This document shows positions 1 through 8,726 of a stretch of DNA of 64,000 nt, in pieces. Numbering within the stretch: position 1 is the first letter of the stretch; the number at the start of each line of letters is the position of its first letter. Made by a program: the position numbers and the translations under genes. The DNA is from Actinomycetes bacterium (GTDB lineage: Bacteria; Actinomycetota; Acidimicrobiia; Acidimicrobiales; RAAP-2). Under the pieces are notes generated by a model. The model was given only the letters and a program-made list of their open reading frames with translations, was not told where the DNA came from and made no database searches. The stretch spans positions 1 through 64,000 of the forward strand of contig JAJXZW010000007.1 of NCBI GenBank assembly GCA_021779855.1, written 5' to 3'.

Positions 1-502
1 GGCCGCGCGCTACGCGGCCCTCGCCTCCGGCGCGCGCGTCGCGGCGGTCGGCCCGGCGACCGCGGCCGCGCTCGAGGAGCTCGGAACGGCCTGTGCGGTG
101 GTCGGTGACGCCGGCGCCCTCGCCCTGGCCTCGGCGATCGACGAGGGGCCGGTCCTGGTGCTGGCGGCCCGGGGCGGCCGGCGTGAACTCGCCGAGGCGC
201 TCGCCGCGCGCGGGCTCGCCCCCTCGGTCCTCGAGTGCTACGCGACGCTCCCGGTCGCGCTGGGGGCGTCCGAGCGCGCCCGGCTCGAGGCGGCCGACGT
301 GGTCGTGGTCGGGGCGCCCTCGGCCTGGGCGGTGGTGGCGGGCTCGGTGGCGCCGGACGCCTGGGTCGTGGTGCCCGGCGAGACGACCCGGGCGGCCGTC
401 ACCGCGGACCACGAGCGGGTCCTGGTGGCCTGGGGCCCGGGGGCGACCGCGGCGCTCGCGCGCCTCGCGCCGCGCCGGGGGCCCGGGGGAGGGGCCCAAT
501 AG
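1..502 (+). CDS. hemD: Uroporphyrinogen-III synthase, C-terminal part (5' end outside window)
   Basis: The frame is open from base 2 and ends at TAG 500-502. HemD closes and rearranges the linear tetrapyrrole hydroxymethylbilane to uroporphyrinogen III in the cytoplasm. The visible 166 residues show the family's alternating pattern of short hydrophobic strands and Ala-rich helices, including VAAVGPATAAAL near the start and a late VVVVGAPSAWAVV segment, which fits the second lobe of the bilobed fold. Sequence conservation in HemD is weak, so the call leans on the adjacent hemB and hemL. The gene is incomplete only because the window starts inside it. Confidence 0.8.
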   Translation, partial: AARYAALASGARVAAVGPATAAALEELGTACAVVGDAGALALASAIDEGPVLVLAARGGRRELAEALAARGLAPSVLECYATLPVALGASERARLEAADVVVVGAPSAWAVVAGSVAPDAWVVVPGETTRAAVTADHERVLVAWGPGATAALARLAPRRGPGGGAQ

Positions 503-505
503 GCT
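500..505 (+). promoter_or_regulatory. Putative -10 box (TAGGCT) for leaderless hemB transcription
   Basis: TAGGCT matches TAnnnT and its last base lies 7 nt before the first base of the hemB GTG, so a transcript starting at the usual distance would begin at the start codon. No -35 hexamer is evident. The box overlaps the hemD stop codon. Confidence 0.4.
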
Positions 506-511
506 GGCCCC

Positions 512-1489
512 GTGTTCCCGGCCCAGCGACCCCGCCGCCTGCGCGCCAGCGCCGCCCTGCGCGACCTCGTCGCCGAGACCGACCTCTCCGCCTCCCGGCT
601 GATCGCGCCGCTGTTCGTCGCCGAGGGGCGCGACGAGCCCCGCCCGATCCTCTCGCTGCCCGGCCACTCCCAGCACACCCTGGACTCGCTGCGTCGCGAG
701 GTCGAGGGGCTCGCGCGCGCGGGGGTGGGCTCGGTGATCCTCTTCGGGGTCCCCGAGCGCAAGGACGCCACCGGCTCGGGGGCCTGGGACCCCGAGGGCG
801 TGGTCCAGGTGGCCCTGACGCGCCTGCGCGCCGACGTGGGCGACGACCTGGTGGTCATGGCCGACCTGTGCCTTGATGAGTACACCAGCCACGGCCACTG
901 CGGCGTGCTCGACGCGCGCGGCACGGTCGACAACGACGCCACCCTCGAGCTCTACGCGCGGGTGGCGCTCGCCCAGGCCGAGGCCGGGGCCCACGTGGTC
1001 GCCCCGAGCGGCATGATGGACGGCCAGGTCGGCGCGATCCGCTCGGCCCTCGACGGGGCCGGCTTCAGCGAGGTCGCCGTGCTGGCCTACAGCGCGAAGT
1101 ACGCGAGCGCCCTCTACGGGCCGTTCCGCGAGGCCGTGGCGGTCGAGATCGCCGGCGGGGGCGACCGGCGCGGCTACCAGCAGGACCCGCGCAACCGCCG
1201 TGAGGCGCTGCTCGAGGCGCGCGCCGACGTCGACCAGGGGGCCGACATGGTGATGGTGAAGCCGGGCATCGCCTACCTCGACGTGCTGAGCGACCTGCGC
1301 GCCGCGCTCGAGGTGCCGGTCCTCGCCTACCAGGTGAGCGGGGAGTACGCGATGGTCAAGGCCGCCGACGAGCGGGGCTGGATCGACGGGCGGGCGGTCG
1401 CGCTCGAGCTGCTCACCGCCATCCGCCGGGCCGGCGCCGACGCCATCCTCACCTACTTCGCGGGCGAGCTGGCCGGGGCGCTGTCGTGA
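512..1489 (+). CDS. hemB: Delta-aminolevulinic acid dehydratase (porphobilinogen synthase)
   Basis: It condenses two 5-aminolevulinate molecules to porphobilinogen. At 325 residues it is full length. The Schiff-base lysines are visible as K196 (in AYSAKYASALYG) and K250 (in MVMVKPGIAYLD). The metal site reads DLCLDEYTSHGHCG (C120, D122, C130). Zinc enzymes have Cys at all three positions and magnesium-type enzymes have Ala/Asp/Asp, so this site is a hybrid. The YQQDPRNRREALLE segment typical of the family is present. The start is GTG at 512, 9 bases after the hemD stop, with no Shine-Dalgarno but with a -10-like box just upstream. The 3' end overlaps hemL by 4 bases. Confidence 0.95.
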   Translation: MFPAQRPRRLRASAALRDLVAETDLSASRLIAPLFVAEGRDEPRPILSLPGHSQHTLDSLRREVEGLARAGVGSVILFGVPERKDATGSGAWDPEGVVQVALTRLRADVGDDLVVMADLCLDEYTSHGHCGVLDARGTVDNDATLELYARVALAQAEAGAHVVAPSGMMDGQVGAIRSALDGAGFSEVAVLAYSAKYASALYGPFREAVAVEIAGGGDRRGYQQDPRNRREALLEARADVDQGADMVMVKPGIAYLDVLSDLRAALEVPVLAYQVSGEYAMVKAADERGWIDGRAVALELLTAIRRAGADAILTYFAGELAGALS

Positions 1490-2754
1490 CCAACGACGAG
1501 TGGTTCGCGCGGGCGCGCGCGGTCATCCCCGGCGGGGTCGACTCCCCGGTGCGTTCGTTCACCTCGGTCGGGGGCGTGCCCTACACCGTCGCGCGCGGCG
1601 TGGGGGCCTACGTCGAGGACGTCGAGGGCCGCCGCTACCTCGACTACGTCCAGTCCTACGGCGCGTCGCTGGTGGGCCACGCCCACCCCGAGGTGGTGGC
1701 CGCGGTGGCGCGCGCCGCGGCCGACGGGTCGACCTTCGGCGCGCCCACCCCGGGTGAGGTGCTGCTCGCCGAGGCGATGACCGGGGCCGTCGCCGGGCTC
1801 GAGCAGGTCCGGCTCGTCTCCTCGGGCACCGAGGCCGTCATGAGTGCGGTGCGCCTGGCGCGCGGGGCCACCGGGCGCGACCGCGTCGTCAAGTTCGACG
1901 GCTGCTACCACGGCCACTCCGACGCCCTGCTCGTCGCCGGCGGCAGCGGGGTGGCCCAGCTCGGCCTGCCCGGCTCGGCGGGGGTCACCGCGGGGGCCGT
2001 CGCCGACACTCGCGTCGCCCCCTACAACGAGGTGCCGACCCTGGACGAGACGGTGGCCTGCGTGCTCGTCGAGCCGGTGGCCTGCAACATGAACCTGGTG
2101 GCCCCGGTGCCGGGCTTCCTCGAGGGGCTGCGCGCCGAGTGCGACCGGGTCGGCGCCCTGCTCGTCTTCGACGAGGTCATCACCGGATTCCGCCTCGCCC
2201 GGGGCGGGGCCGAGGAGCACTTCGGGGTGACCCCCGACCTGTGGTGCTTCGGCAAGGTCATCGGCGGCGGCCTGCCCGTGGGGGCCTTCGGGGGCCGGCG
2301 CGCGACGCTGCGCGCCCTCGCGCCCGAGGGTCCCGTCTACCAAGCGGGCACGCTGTCGGGCAACCCGCTCGCCACGGCGGCTGGGCTCCAGGTCCTGGCG
2401 ATGGTCGGCGCGGGCGAGCTCGCGGGCCTCGCCGAGCGCGTGGCCGCCCTCGGGCGGTCTCTCGAGGCCGCCGTGGCCGACGCCGGGCTCTTCTGCCGGG
2501 TCCCCACCGTCGGCGCCCTGGCCGGGATCTACCTCGCCGAGGAGGAGTTCGCGGCCCCCACCAACGCCGACGAGGCGCGCGCGCTCGCGACCAACGGGCT
2601 GTACCCGCGCTTCTTCCACGGGATGCTCGAGCGCGGCATCGCCCTGGCGCCCGGTGCCTACGAGATCCTGTTCACCTCGCTCGCCCACAGCGACGCCGAC
2701 CTCGCGCGCACGGCCGACGCCGCCGGCGACGTGGCGCGCTCGCTGCGCCCGTGA
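1486..2754 (+). CDS. hemL: Glutamate-1-semialdehyde 2,1-aminomutase
   Basis: This PLP enzyme converts glutamate-1-semialdehyde to 5-aminolevulinate, the last step of the C5 route, and so supplies HemB. It has 422 residues, the usual size. The PLP lysine is K257 in WCFGKVIGGGLPVGAFGG, preceded by the cofactor aspartate in LLVFDEVITGFR. The N-terminal IPGGVDSPVRSF motif is typical of HemL and separates it from other class III aminotransferases. The GTG start overlaps the hemB stop (GTGA), so translation is probably coupled. The C5-pathway partners hemA and hemC are presumably upstream of the window. Confidence 0.96.
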   Translation: MTNDEWFARARAVIPGGVDSPVRSFTSVGGVPYTVARGVGAYVEDVEGRRYLDYVQSYGASLVGHAHPEVVAAVARAAADGSTFGAPTPGEVLLAEAMTGAVAGLEQVRLVSSGTEAVMSAVRLARGATGRDRVVKFDGCYHGHSDALLVAGGSGVAQLGLPGSAGVTAGAVADTRVAPYNEVPTLDETVACVLVEPVACNMNLVAPVPGFLEGLRAECDRVGALLVFDEVITGFRLARGGAEEHFGVTPDLWCFGKVIGGGLPVGAFGGRRATLRALAPEGPVYQAGTLSGNPLATAAGLQVLAMVGAGELAGLAERVAALGRSLEAAVADAGLFCRVPTVGALAGIYLAEEEFAAPTNADEARALATNGLYPRFFHGMLERGIALAPGAYEILFTSLAHSDADLARTADAAGDVARSLRP

Positions 2755-3851
2755 GCGCCGTCGCCAGCGCCGACTGGAGCGTCCGGCCGCCCTTCGTCCC
2801 CAACGGGCCGACCGAGCCCGTGACCCTCCTCGTCGACGACGCGGCCCTCACCCAGCTGGCCGGGGTGCCGCCGGTCGCCTGGCAGACCCCCTGGAGCGAG
2901 CTCGGCGACGTGGAGCTCGTGCGCGCGGCCGGCCGCGTCGGGCTCGCGGCCACCGTCGGCGGGGTGCGCTACCTGTGGCGCCGCCGGGGGGTCGAGGGGT
3001 TCGACGCGCTCGCGGCGCTCGTGGAGGCCCACGGCGGCGTGGTGCGCCGGGGCCGGCCGCGCCTCGCGCTGGTGGTGGTGGCCGCGGCGGTGCTCGTGGC
3101 GTCGGTCGCCGCCGGTGCGGTCGCCTGGCTGGTGCGCCGCGGGCCCGACGAGTTGGCGAGCGCGCGCGGCGCCAACCTGACCCTCGCGGACCTGCCCCCG
3201 GGCTGGTTCGCGAACACCGAGGGCGTCCTCTCCTACATCGTCCCGCCGGCCGACAAGGTGTACACCTCGACCACCACGACGGCCCCCCGCGCCTCGACCA
3301 GCGCGAACCGGGCCTTCGACGCCGCCGCGTCGGTCTTCCAGGGGTGTCTCGGGGTCAGCGCGCGGGCCGACCGCGTCTACGGGTCCGCCGGCCAGCAGCC
3401 CGACTACCAGGTCTCCTCGGCCGTGTTCGAGAGCAACCTCGGCGGCGGCGGCGAGATCGCCTCGGTCGCCCAGTACTACCGGACGACGACGATGGTGCGC
3501 CGCGACACCGCCGAGATGGGCCGGGCCGGCTTCGGCCGCTGCTTCGTCGACTCCCAGGCCGCGCTCCTGCTCGGCGAGGAGGGTCAGTCGACGGCGGCCC
3601 CGCCGGGGGCCCTGTCGTGGCGGCCCCACACGCTCTTGTCGTCGGTCTTCGCGCGCGGGGGCTACGTGCGCTTGGACGTGCCGCTGCTCAGCGTGCGCCT
3701 CCAGCTCGTCGTCGCGGTCGTGACCCACGGTCACTACGAGGTGACCCTCGACGCCCTGGTGCCGTCGTTCCAGCGAGCCCGCGGGCTGCTCGACGCCCTC
3801 GTCGCGACGATCCAGTCGCGCGTGAGCGCCGCCTCGGCGCGCGCCGCCTAG
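2751..3851 (+). CDS. Membrane-anchored protein of unknown function
   Basis: I do not recognise a named family. The 366-residue protein starts with a GTG overlapping the hemL stop (GTGA), which decides this start over much longer in-frame extensions that would run inside hemL. A soluble N-terminal part of about 100 residues is followed by Arg-rich sequence, one strong transmembrane segment (about residues 104-125) and an extracytoplasmic domain of about 235 residues. The outer domain begins with a Thr/Ser linker and contains two cysteines, in FQGCLGV and FGRCFVD, that could form a disulfide. Its pattern (signal anchor plus small mixed alpha/beta outer domain) resembles actinobacterial sensor-like lipoproteins, but that is not evidence of function. 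It converges with the next gene, with 4 bases of overlap. Confidence 0.75.
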   Translation: MSAVASADWSVRPPFVPNGPTEPVTLLVDDAALTQLAGVPPVAWQTPWSELGDVELVRAAGRVGLAATVGGVRYLWRRRGVEGFDALAALVEAHGGVVRRGRPRLALVVVAAAVLVASVAAGAVAWLVRRGPDELASARGANLTLADLPPGWFANTEGVLSYIVPPADKVYTSTTTTAPRASTSANRAFDAAASVFQGCLGVSARADRVYGSAGQQPDYQVSSAVFESNLGGGGEIASVAQYYRTTTMVRRDTAEMGRAGFGRCFVDSQAALLLGEEGQSTAAPPGALSWRPHTLLSSVFARGGYVRLDVPLLSVRLQLVVAVVTHGHYEVTLDALVPSFQRARGLLDALVATIQSRVSAASARAA

Positions 3852-5176
3852 GACTCCTCGTCGAAGAGGGCGGCCCAGACCGACTCGGGCAGGGCGCGGG
3901 CTAGGCGCACCGAGACCCGGTAGGCCCGTTCGGCCGGGCCGGGCTCGTCGTCGCGCATGAGGTTCGCCATCACCACGAGCAGCTCGTTCATCACCGGCGC
4001 GACCCGCAGGCCGGCGGCGACGCACGCCGCGAGCGCCCGGGGCTCGGAGAGCAGGCGGACGAAGGCCCGGGCGAGCAGGTAGTAGTCGCCGTAGCGGGCC
4101 TCGAGGCGGGCCTCGTAGTCCTCGAGCGCCGACGGGTCCCCAGAGAGGAGGGCCTCGCCCAGCACGGCCGCGGCGAGCCGGCCCGTCTCGTAGCCGTAGG
4201 CGATGCCCTCGCCGTTGAAGGGGTTGATCGCGCTCGCGGCGTCGCCGATGACGAGCGTGTTGGCCCCCGCGCGGGGCCCGCGCGAGAGCCCCATGGGCAG
4301 CCGCCCCCCCATCGGCGCCCCCAGCGAGGTGGTCGCGTCGAGCCCCCACTCGGCCCCGACCTGGGCCACGAAGCGCTCCTGGAGCTTGGTGGTGTTGACC
4401 CCCCGCCACGCGCCCGCGGTCGACAGGAGCCCGACGCCGACGTTGAGCCGGCCGTCGCCCAGGGGGAAGACCCAGCCGTAGCCCGGGACCGGACGGCCCT
4501 CCTCGTCACGCAGCTCGAGGTACGAGTCGATCCAGGGCTCGTCGTGGCGCTCGCTGGTGTAGTAGCCCCGCAGCGCCATGCCCATCGGCCAGCGGCGGTT
4601 GCGCGTGACCCCGAGGGCGCGGCCGAGGCGCGAGTTCTGACCGTCGGCCGCCACGACGTAGCGCGCCCGCAGCTCGGCGTGCTCGCCGGTCGCGGCGTCG
4701 CGCACGACGACCCCCCGGGCGGCCCCGAGGCGCCCGGGGGCGCCGGGGGAGGGCTCGAGCGGGTCGGTCACCTCGGCGTGGGTCAGCACGACCGCGCCGT
4801 GGGCCGACGCGTGGCGCGCCACCAGCCCGTCGAGGTCGAAGCGGGTGATCGTGTAGCCGTAGTCGGGGAAGCGGGGGTGCTCGGGCCAGGCCATCTCGAG
4901 CGAGGCCCCGAACCCGTGGGCGCGCAGGCCGCGGTAGCGGTGGCCGTGGGCCGCGACCTCGTCCTCGAGGCCCATATCGGCGAGCTGGCGCACCGAGCGC
5001 GGGGTCAGCCCGTCGCCGCAGGTCTTCGCGCGCGGGAACTCCTTCTTCTCCACCACGCACACCGACCAGCCCGCGCGCGCGAGCCAGTAGGCGCAGGCTG
5101 AGCCCGAGGGGCCGGCGCCGACCACCACCACGTCGTAGGGGGTCGCGGCCACACTCGACAGGGGAGGGTCGGGCAC
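3848..5176 (-). CDS. Geranylgeranyl reductase family FAD-dependent oxidoreductase
   Basis: The 442-residue flavoprotein has an N-terminal dinucleotide-binding motif VVVVGAGPSGSACAYWLA, the family's CGDGLTPRSV segment, and the second FAD motif LVIGDAASAINPFNGEGIA around residue 300. Members saturate prenyl chains of quinones or lipids, and in actinobacteria a relative (MenJ) reduces the menaquinone side chain. Its position directly divergent from the NADH:quinone oxidoreductase operon fits a menaquinone role, but that is inference. The start is GTG, 7 nt after a TAAGGT box. It converges with the upstream membrane protein. Confidence 0.85.
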   Translation of the reverse strand: MPDPPLSSVAATPYDVVVVGAGPSGSACAYWLARAGWSVCVVEKKEFPRAKTCGDGLTPRSVRQLADMGLEDEVAAHGHRYRGLRAHGFGASLEMAWPEHPRFPDYGYTITRFDLDGLVARHASAHGAVVLTHAEVTDPLEPSPGAPGRLGAARGVVVRDAATGEHAELRARYVVAADGQNSRLGRALGVTRNRRWPMGMALRGYYTSERHDEPWIDSYLELRDEEGRPVPGYGWVFPLGDGRLNVGVGLLSTAGAWRGVNTTKLQERFVAQVGAEWGLDATTSLGAPMGGRLPMGLSRGPRAGANTLVIGDAASAINPFNGEGIAYGYETGRLAAAVLGEALLSGDPSALEDYEARLEARYGDYYLLARAFVRLLSEPRALAACVAAGLRVAPVMNELLVVMANLMRDDEPGPAERAYRVSVRLARALPESVWAALFDEES

Positions 5177-5182
5177 GAGGAC

Positions 5183-5188
5183 ACCTTA
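5183..5188 (-). promoter_or_regulatory. Putative -10 box (TAAGGT) for the reductase gene
   Basis: On the minus strand TAAGGT ends 7 nt before the GTG at 5176, the spacing expected for a leaderless transcript. It sits in the 77-base gap between this gene and nuoA. No clear -35 is seen. Confidence 0.4.
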
Positions 5189-5253
5189 GGCGCGAGCGCG
5201 CGCGGCGCCGGTGCGAGCGCGTCAGAGGGAGGCTCGCGGACCTGGTAGAAAAG

Positions 5254-5703
5254 ATGGACGTGAGCCAGTACCTCCCACTGCTGGTGATGCTCGCGTTGGG
5301 CATCGTCTTCGTCGCCGGCTCCCTGGTCGCGTCGGCCGTCCTCGCCCCGCACAAGCGCCCGACCGACGCCAAGCTCGCCCCCTACGAGTGCGGCATCGTG
5401 CCCGAGACCGAGCCACCCCAGCGCTTCCCGGTGCGCTTCTACCTGGTGGCGATGATCTTCGTGATCTTCGACATCGAGGTCGTCTTCATGTACCCCTTCG
5501 CCGTCGTCTTCCACCAGCTCGGGGCCTTCGGGCTCGTCGAGGTGCTGATCTTCTCGGCCACCGTCTTCGGGGCCCTGCTCTTCCTCGTGAGCGAGGGGGC
5601 GCTGACCTGGGGGCCCGTCAAGCACCTGGTGCGCGCGATGCCCACGCGCACGACGTCCTCGACCATCCAGCGCCACGGCGCCGAGAGGGAGCGGGTGGCC
5701 TGA
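5254..5703 (+). CDS. nuoA: NADH-quinone oxidoreductase subunit A
   Basis: NuoA is a small membrane subunit of complex I near the quinone site. The 149-residue protein has three transmembrane segments (about 7-30, 65-87, 93-115) and the conserved first-loop motif [15 protein letters not shown] and the [13 protein letters not shown] signature. It begins the 14-gene nuo operon. The ATG is preceded by a weak purine run (GAAAAG); the promoter presumably lies in the 77-base divergent gap from the reductase gene. Its stop overlaps the nuoB ATG by one base. Confidence 0.97.
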   Translation: MDVSQYLPLLVMLALGIVFVAGSLVASAVLAPHKRPTDAKLAPYECGIVPETEPPQRFPVRFYLVAMIFVIFDIEVVFMYPFAVVFHQLGAFGLVEVLIFSATVFGALLFLVSEGALTWGPVKHLVRAMPTRTTSSTIQRHGAERERVA

Positions 5704-6260
5704 TGGCCCTGGAGGACCTCCACCACAACTTCCTCACCGGTCGGCTCGAGGACATGGTCCGCTGGGCTAGGCGCGCGTCGGTCTGGCCCGCGACGTTCGG
5801 CCTGGCGTGCTGCGCGATCGAGATGATGGCCGCCGGGGCGGCCGACTACGACCTGGCGCGCTACGGGATGGAGGTCTTCCGCAACTCGCCGCGCCAGGCC
5901 GACCTGATGATCGTCGCGGGTCGGGTCAGCCAGAAGATGGCCCCCGTGCTCCGCCAGGTCTACGACCAGATGATGGAGCCCAAGTGGGTGATCTCGATGG
6001 GCGTGTGCGCCTCGTCGGGCGGGATGTTCAACAACTACGCGATCGTCCAGGGCGTCGACCAGGTCGTGCCCGTGGACGTCTACGCGCCGGGCTGCCCGCC
6101 GAGCCCCGAGACGCTGATGCACGCGATCTTCACCCTGCACGAGAAGATCCGCACCGGTGAGGTGCTGCAGCGCCGCGGGGGCGCGACCCCGCCCGCGGCG
6201 TCGTCCGACGGCTGGACCCCGGTGGTCCCGGTGGCGGTGAGGCTGGGAACGCCCACGTGA
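5703..6260 (+). CDS. nuoB: NADH-quinone oxidoreductase subunit B
   Basis: NuoB carries cluster N2, the last iron-sulfur centre before quinone. The 185-residue protein shows the four ligands: the tandem C36-C37 in [11 protein letters not shown]102 in MGVCASSGG and C131 in [10 protein letters not shown]. The ATG is at 5703, overlapping the nuoA stop; an in-frame extension upstream would lie inside nuoA and is rejected. About 30 poorly conserved residues follow the family core. It overlaps nuoC by 4 bases. Confidence 0.97.
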   Translation: MALEDLHHNFLTGRLEDMVRWARRASVWPATFGLACCAIEMMAAGAADYDLARYGMEVFRNSPRQADLMIVAGRVSQKMAPVLRQVYDQMMEPKWVISMGVCASSGGMFNNYAIVQGVDQVVPVDVYAPGCPPSPETLMHAIFTLHEKIRTGEVLQRRGGATPPAASSDGWTPVVPVAVRLGTPT

Positions 6261-6751
6261 TCCCCCTCCCCCCGACGGCCCCTCCCGGCGTGGCGTGCGC
6301 GGACGCGCTCGCCTGCGACGTCGCCTGCTTCCCGACGAGCGGGGCGTACCTCGACCTCGTGCGCGCCTGGCGCGACGACGGCTTCGAGATCTGCGTGGAC
6401 CTCTGCGGGGTCGACTACCTCGGCCACCCCGGCCGGGTCCTGCCCGAGGGCGTGGTCGCCACTCGTTTCGAGGTCGTGGTGAACCTGCTCAGCGTCTCGT
6501 CGCGCCGGCGCGTGCGCGTGCGCGTGCAGGCCGGGGACCGCGAGCCCCGCGTCCACTCCCTCTTCGACCTGTACCCCGGGACCGAGGCGATGGAGCGTGA
6601 GGCCTTCGACCTCTTCGGGATCCTCTTCGACGGCCACCCCGACCTGACCCGCATCCTGATGCCCGAGGACTGGGAGGGCCACCCCCTGCGCAAGGACTAC
6701 GCCGTGGGCCGGGTGCCCGTCCAGTTCAAGGAAGCACCGGGGCCGCGGTGA
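6257..6751 (+). CDS. nuoC: NADH-quinone oxidoreductase subunit C
   Basis: NuoC is a peripheral-arm subunit (30 kDa family) that packs against NuoD. The 164-residue protein carries the C-terminal family signature, here [18 protein letters not shown] followed by [17 protein letters not shown]. The N-terminal region is shorter than in many homologues. Its GTG start overlaps nuoB (GTGA) and its end overlaps nuoD in the same way. Confidence 0.95.
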   Translation: MIPLPPTAPPGVACADALACDVACFPTSGAYLDLVRAWRDDGFEICVDLCGVDYLGHPGRVLPEGVVATRFEVVVNLLSVSSRRRVRVRVQAGDREPRVHSLFDLYPGTEAMEREAFDLFGILFDGHPDLTRILMPEDWEGHPLRKDYAVGRVPVQFKEAPGPR

Positions 6752-8112
6752 GCGACGTGACCCACGAGACCACGGTGCGCGTCGCCGAACGGGTCGAGCG
6801 GCTCACCGCCGAGACCTCCGAGGGCCCCCAGGGTCTGCGGGAGCGGCGCTCCACCGGCCCCGACGAGCTCGGCCGCGAGGTGGGTGCCGTGCTGCGCGGC
6901 ACGGGCATCACGCTCGACCCCCGTGACGTCGACGTCGAGCGCCACGACGACGAGACGATGATCATCAACATGGGTCCGGCCCACCCCGCGACCCACGGCG
7001 TGCTGCGGCTCATGCTCGAGCTCGACGGCGAGTACGTGCTCCGGACCAAGCCGGTGATCGGCTACCTGCACACGGGCATGGAGAAGACCGGCGAGACCCT
7101 CAGCTACGTCCAGGGCGCGACCAACGTGACGCGGATGGACTACCTGAGCCCCATCTCCAACGAGCTGGGCTACTGCACGGCGGTGGAGACCCTGCTCGGG
7201 GTGGAGCTGCCGGAGCGCGCCATCTGGATCCGGATGATGATGGCCGAACTCAACCGGATGGCGTCGCACCTCGTGTGGATGGCCACCAACGGGATGGACC
7301 TCGGGTCGACCTCGATGATGATCTACGGCTTCCGAGAGCGCGAACTGATCCTCGCCTTCTTCGAGAAGACGACCGGGCTGCGCATGAACAACAACTACGT
7401 CCGGCCCGGCGGGGTCGCGGCCGACCTCCCCGACGGGTGGGAGGACGACGTGACCGTGATCTGCGACACCATCCTCGAGCGCACCGACGAGTACGACGAG
7501 CTGCTCACCGGGCAGCCCATCTTCCGGGGTCGGATGGAGGGGGTGGCCCCGATTTCGGCGGAGGAGGCGATGGCCCTAGGGGTCACCGGGCCGATCCTGC
7601 GCTCGACGGGGGTCGCGTGGGACCTGCGCCGCACGATGCCCTATCTCGCCTACGACCAGGTCGACTTCGACGTCATCGTGGGCACCTACGGCGACAACTT
7701 CGACCGCTTCGCCGTGCGACTCAACGAGATCCGCGAGTCGGTCCGCATCGTGCGCCAGTGCGTCGAGCGGATGCCCGGGGGCGACTACCGCGCCCAGGAC
7801 GCGAAGGTGACCCCACCGCCGCGTGCGCGCATCGACGAGTCCATGGAGGCCCTCATCCACCACTTCAAGCTCTTCACCGAGGGCTTCCAGGTGCCCGTCG
7901 GCGAGGCCTACACCGCGATCGAGTCGCCGCGCGGGGAGCTCGGCTGCTACCTCGTCTCCGACGGCGGGCCGCACCCCTTCCGGATGCACGTGCGCGCCCC
8001 GAGCTTCGCCAACCTCCAGGCGGTACCGCTCATGATGCGCGGCGGCATGGTCTCCGACGCGATCACGGTGATCTCCTCGATCGACCCCATCCTGGGGGAG
8101 GTGGACCGGTGA
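6748..8112 (+). CDS. nuoD: NADH-quinone oxidoreductase subunit D
   Basis: NuoD (49 kDa subunit, hydrogenase-large-subunit fold) forms the quinone cavity with NuoB. The 454-residue protein has the core entry motif NMGPAHPATHGVLRL at about residue 72 and the GYLHTGMEKTGE segment containing the quinone-site histidine, plus the C-terminal MRGGMVSDAITVISSIDPILGEVDR-type ending. The first roughly 65 residues are a charged extension not needed for the fold; the GTG start overlapping nuoC supports including it. A second possible start inside this tail cannot be excluded. Confidence 0.97.
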   Translation: MSDVTHETTVRVAERVERLTAETSEGPQGLRERRSTGPDELGREVGAVLRGTGITLDPRDVDVERHDDETMIINMGPAHPATHGVLRLMLELDGEYVLRTKPVIGYLHTGMEKTGETLSYVQGATNVTRMDYLSPISNELGYCTAVETLLGVELPERAIWIRMMMAELNRMASHLVWMATNGMDLGSTSMMIYGFRERELILAFFEKTTGLRMNNNYVRPGGVAADLPDGWEDDVTVICDTILERTDEYDELLTGQPIFRGRMEGVAPISAEEAMALGVTGPILRSTGVAWDLRRTMPYLAYDQVDFDVIVGTYGDNFDRFAVRLNEIRESVRIVRQCVERMPGGDYRAQDAKVTPPPRARIDESMEALIHHFKLFTEGFQVPVGEAYTAIESPRGELGCYLVSDGGPHPFRMHVRAPSFANLQAVPLMMRGGMVSDAITVISSIDPILGEVDR

Positions 8113-8726
8113 GCCACCTGCGCGTCGACCTGCGCCAGCGCGCCGAGGAGCTCGTGGCCCTGTACCCCCGCCCCCGCTCGGCGATGCTGCCGCTGCTGCA
8201 CCTGGTCCAGGAGCAGGACGGCTACGTCTCGCCCGAGGGGATCGACGAGGTCGCCGAGCTCACCGGCACCACGCCGGCCGACGTGCGGGGCACGGCGTCG
8301 TTCTACGACATGTTCCACCTCGAGCCCGTGGGCCGCTACCTGGTGGGGGTGTGCACGAACATCGCCTGCCTACTCGCCGGCGGTGAGGAGCTGCTGGCGC
8401 ACGCCGCGGGGCGCCTCGACTGCGCGGTGGGCTCGACCACCGACGACGGCCTGTTCACCCTCGAAGAGACCGAGTGCCTGGCCGACTGCGGCCACGCACC
8501 GTGCGTGACGGTCAACCACCGCTACGTGCGCACCACGACGCCCGAGGCCTTCGACGCGATGATCGACGAGGTCCGCCAGGGGCGGCGTGACCGCGAGATC
8601 CCGGACCACGGCACGCTCGTGCGCGTGCGGCGAAACGGCGGCCTGCGCGTCCCCGACGAGGTCGTCGTCGCCGAGCGCGCGGCCGCCAAGGCCGCGCGCG
8701 CCCGCCGTCTCGAGGAGGCCGGCTGA
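8109..8726 (+). CDS. nuoE: NADH-quinone oxidoreductase subunit E
   Basis: NuoE is the 24 kDa thioredoxin-like 2Fe-2S subunit that works with NuoF in NADH oxidation. The 205-residue protein has all four cluster cysteines: C82 and C87 in GVCTNIACLL and C123 and C127 in ECLADCGHAP. About 60 residues of basic and Ala-rich sequence follow the domain. The GTG start overlaps the nuoD stop; the longer in-frame reading through nuoD is not credible. It ends with a one-base overlap onto the nuoF ATG. Confidence 0.95.
   Translation: MSHLRVDLRQRAEELVALYPRPRSAMLPLLHLVQEQDGYVSPEGIDEVAELTGTTPADVRGTASFYDMFHLEPVGRYLVGVCTNIACLLAGGEELLAHAAGRLDCAVGSTTDDGLFTLEETECLADCGHAPCVTVNHRYVRTTTPEAFDAMIDEVRQGRRDREIPDHGTLVRVRRNGGLRVPDEVVVAERAAAKAARARRLEEAG

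Noticed and set aside
1453..2688. Long minus-strand open frame opposite hemL
   Set aside because: In this GC-rich DNA the antisense frames stay open because stop codons are rare; the protein is low-complexity His/Arg/Gly sequence with no fold, and hemL on the other strand is certain.
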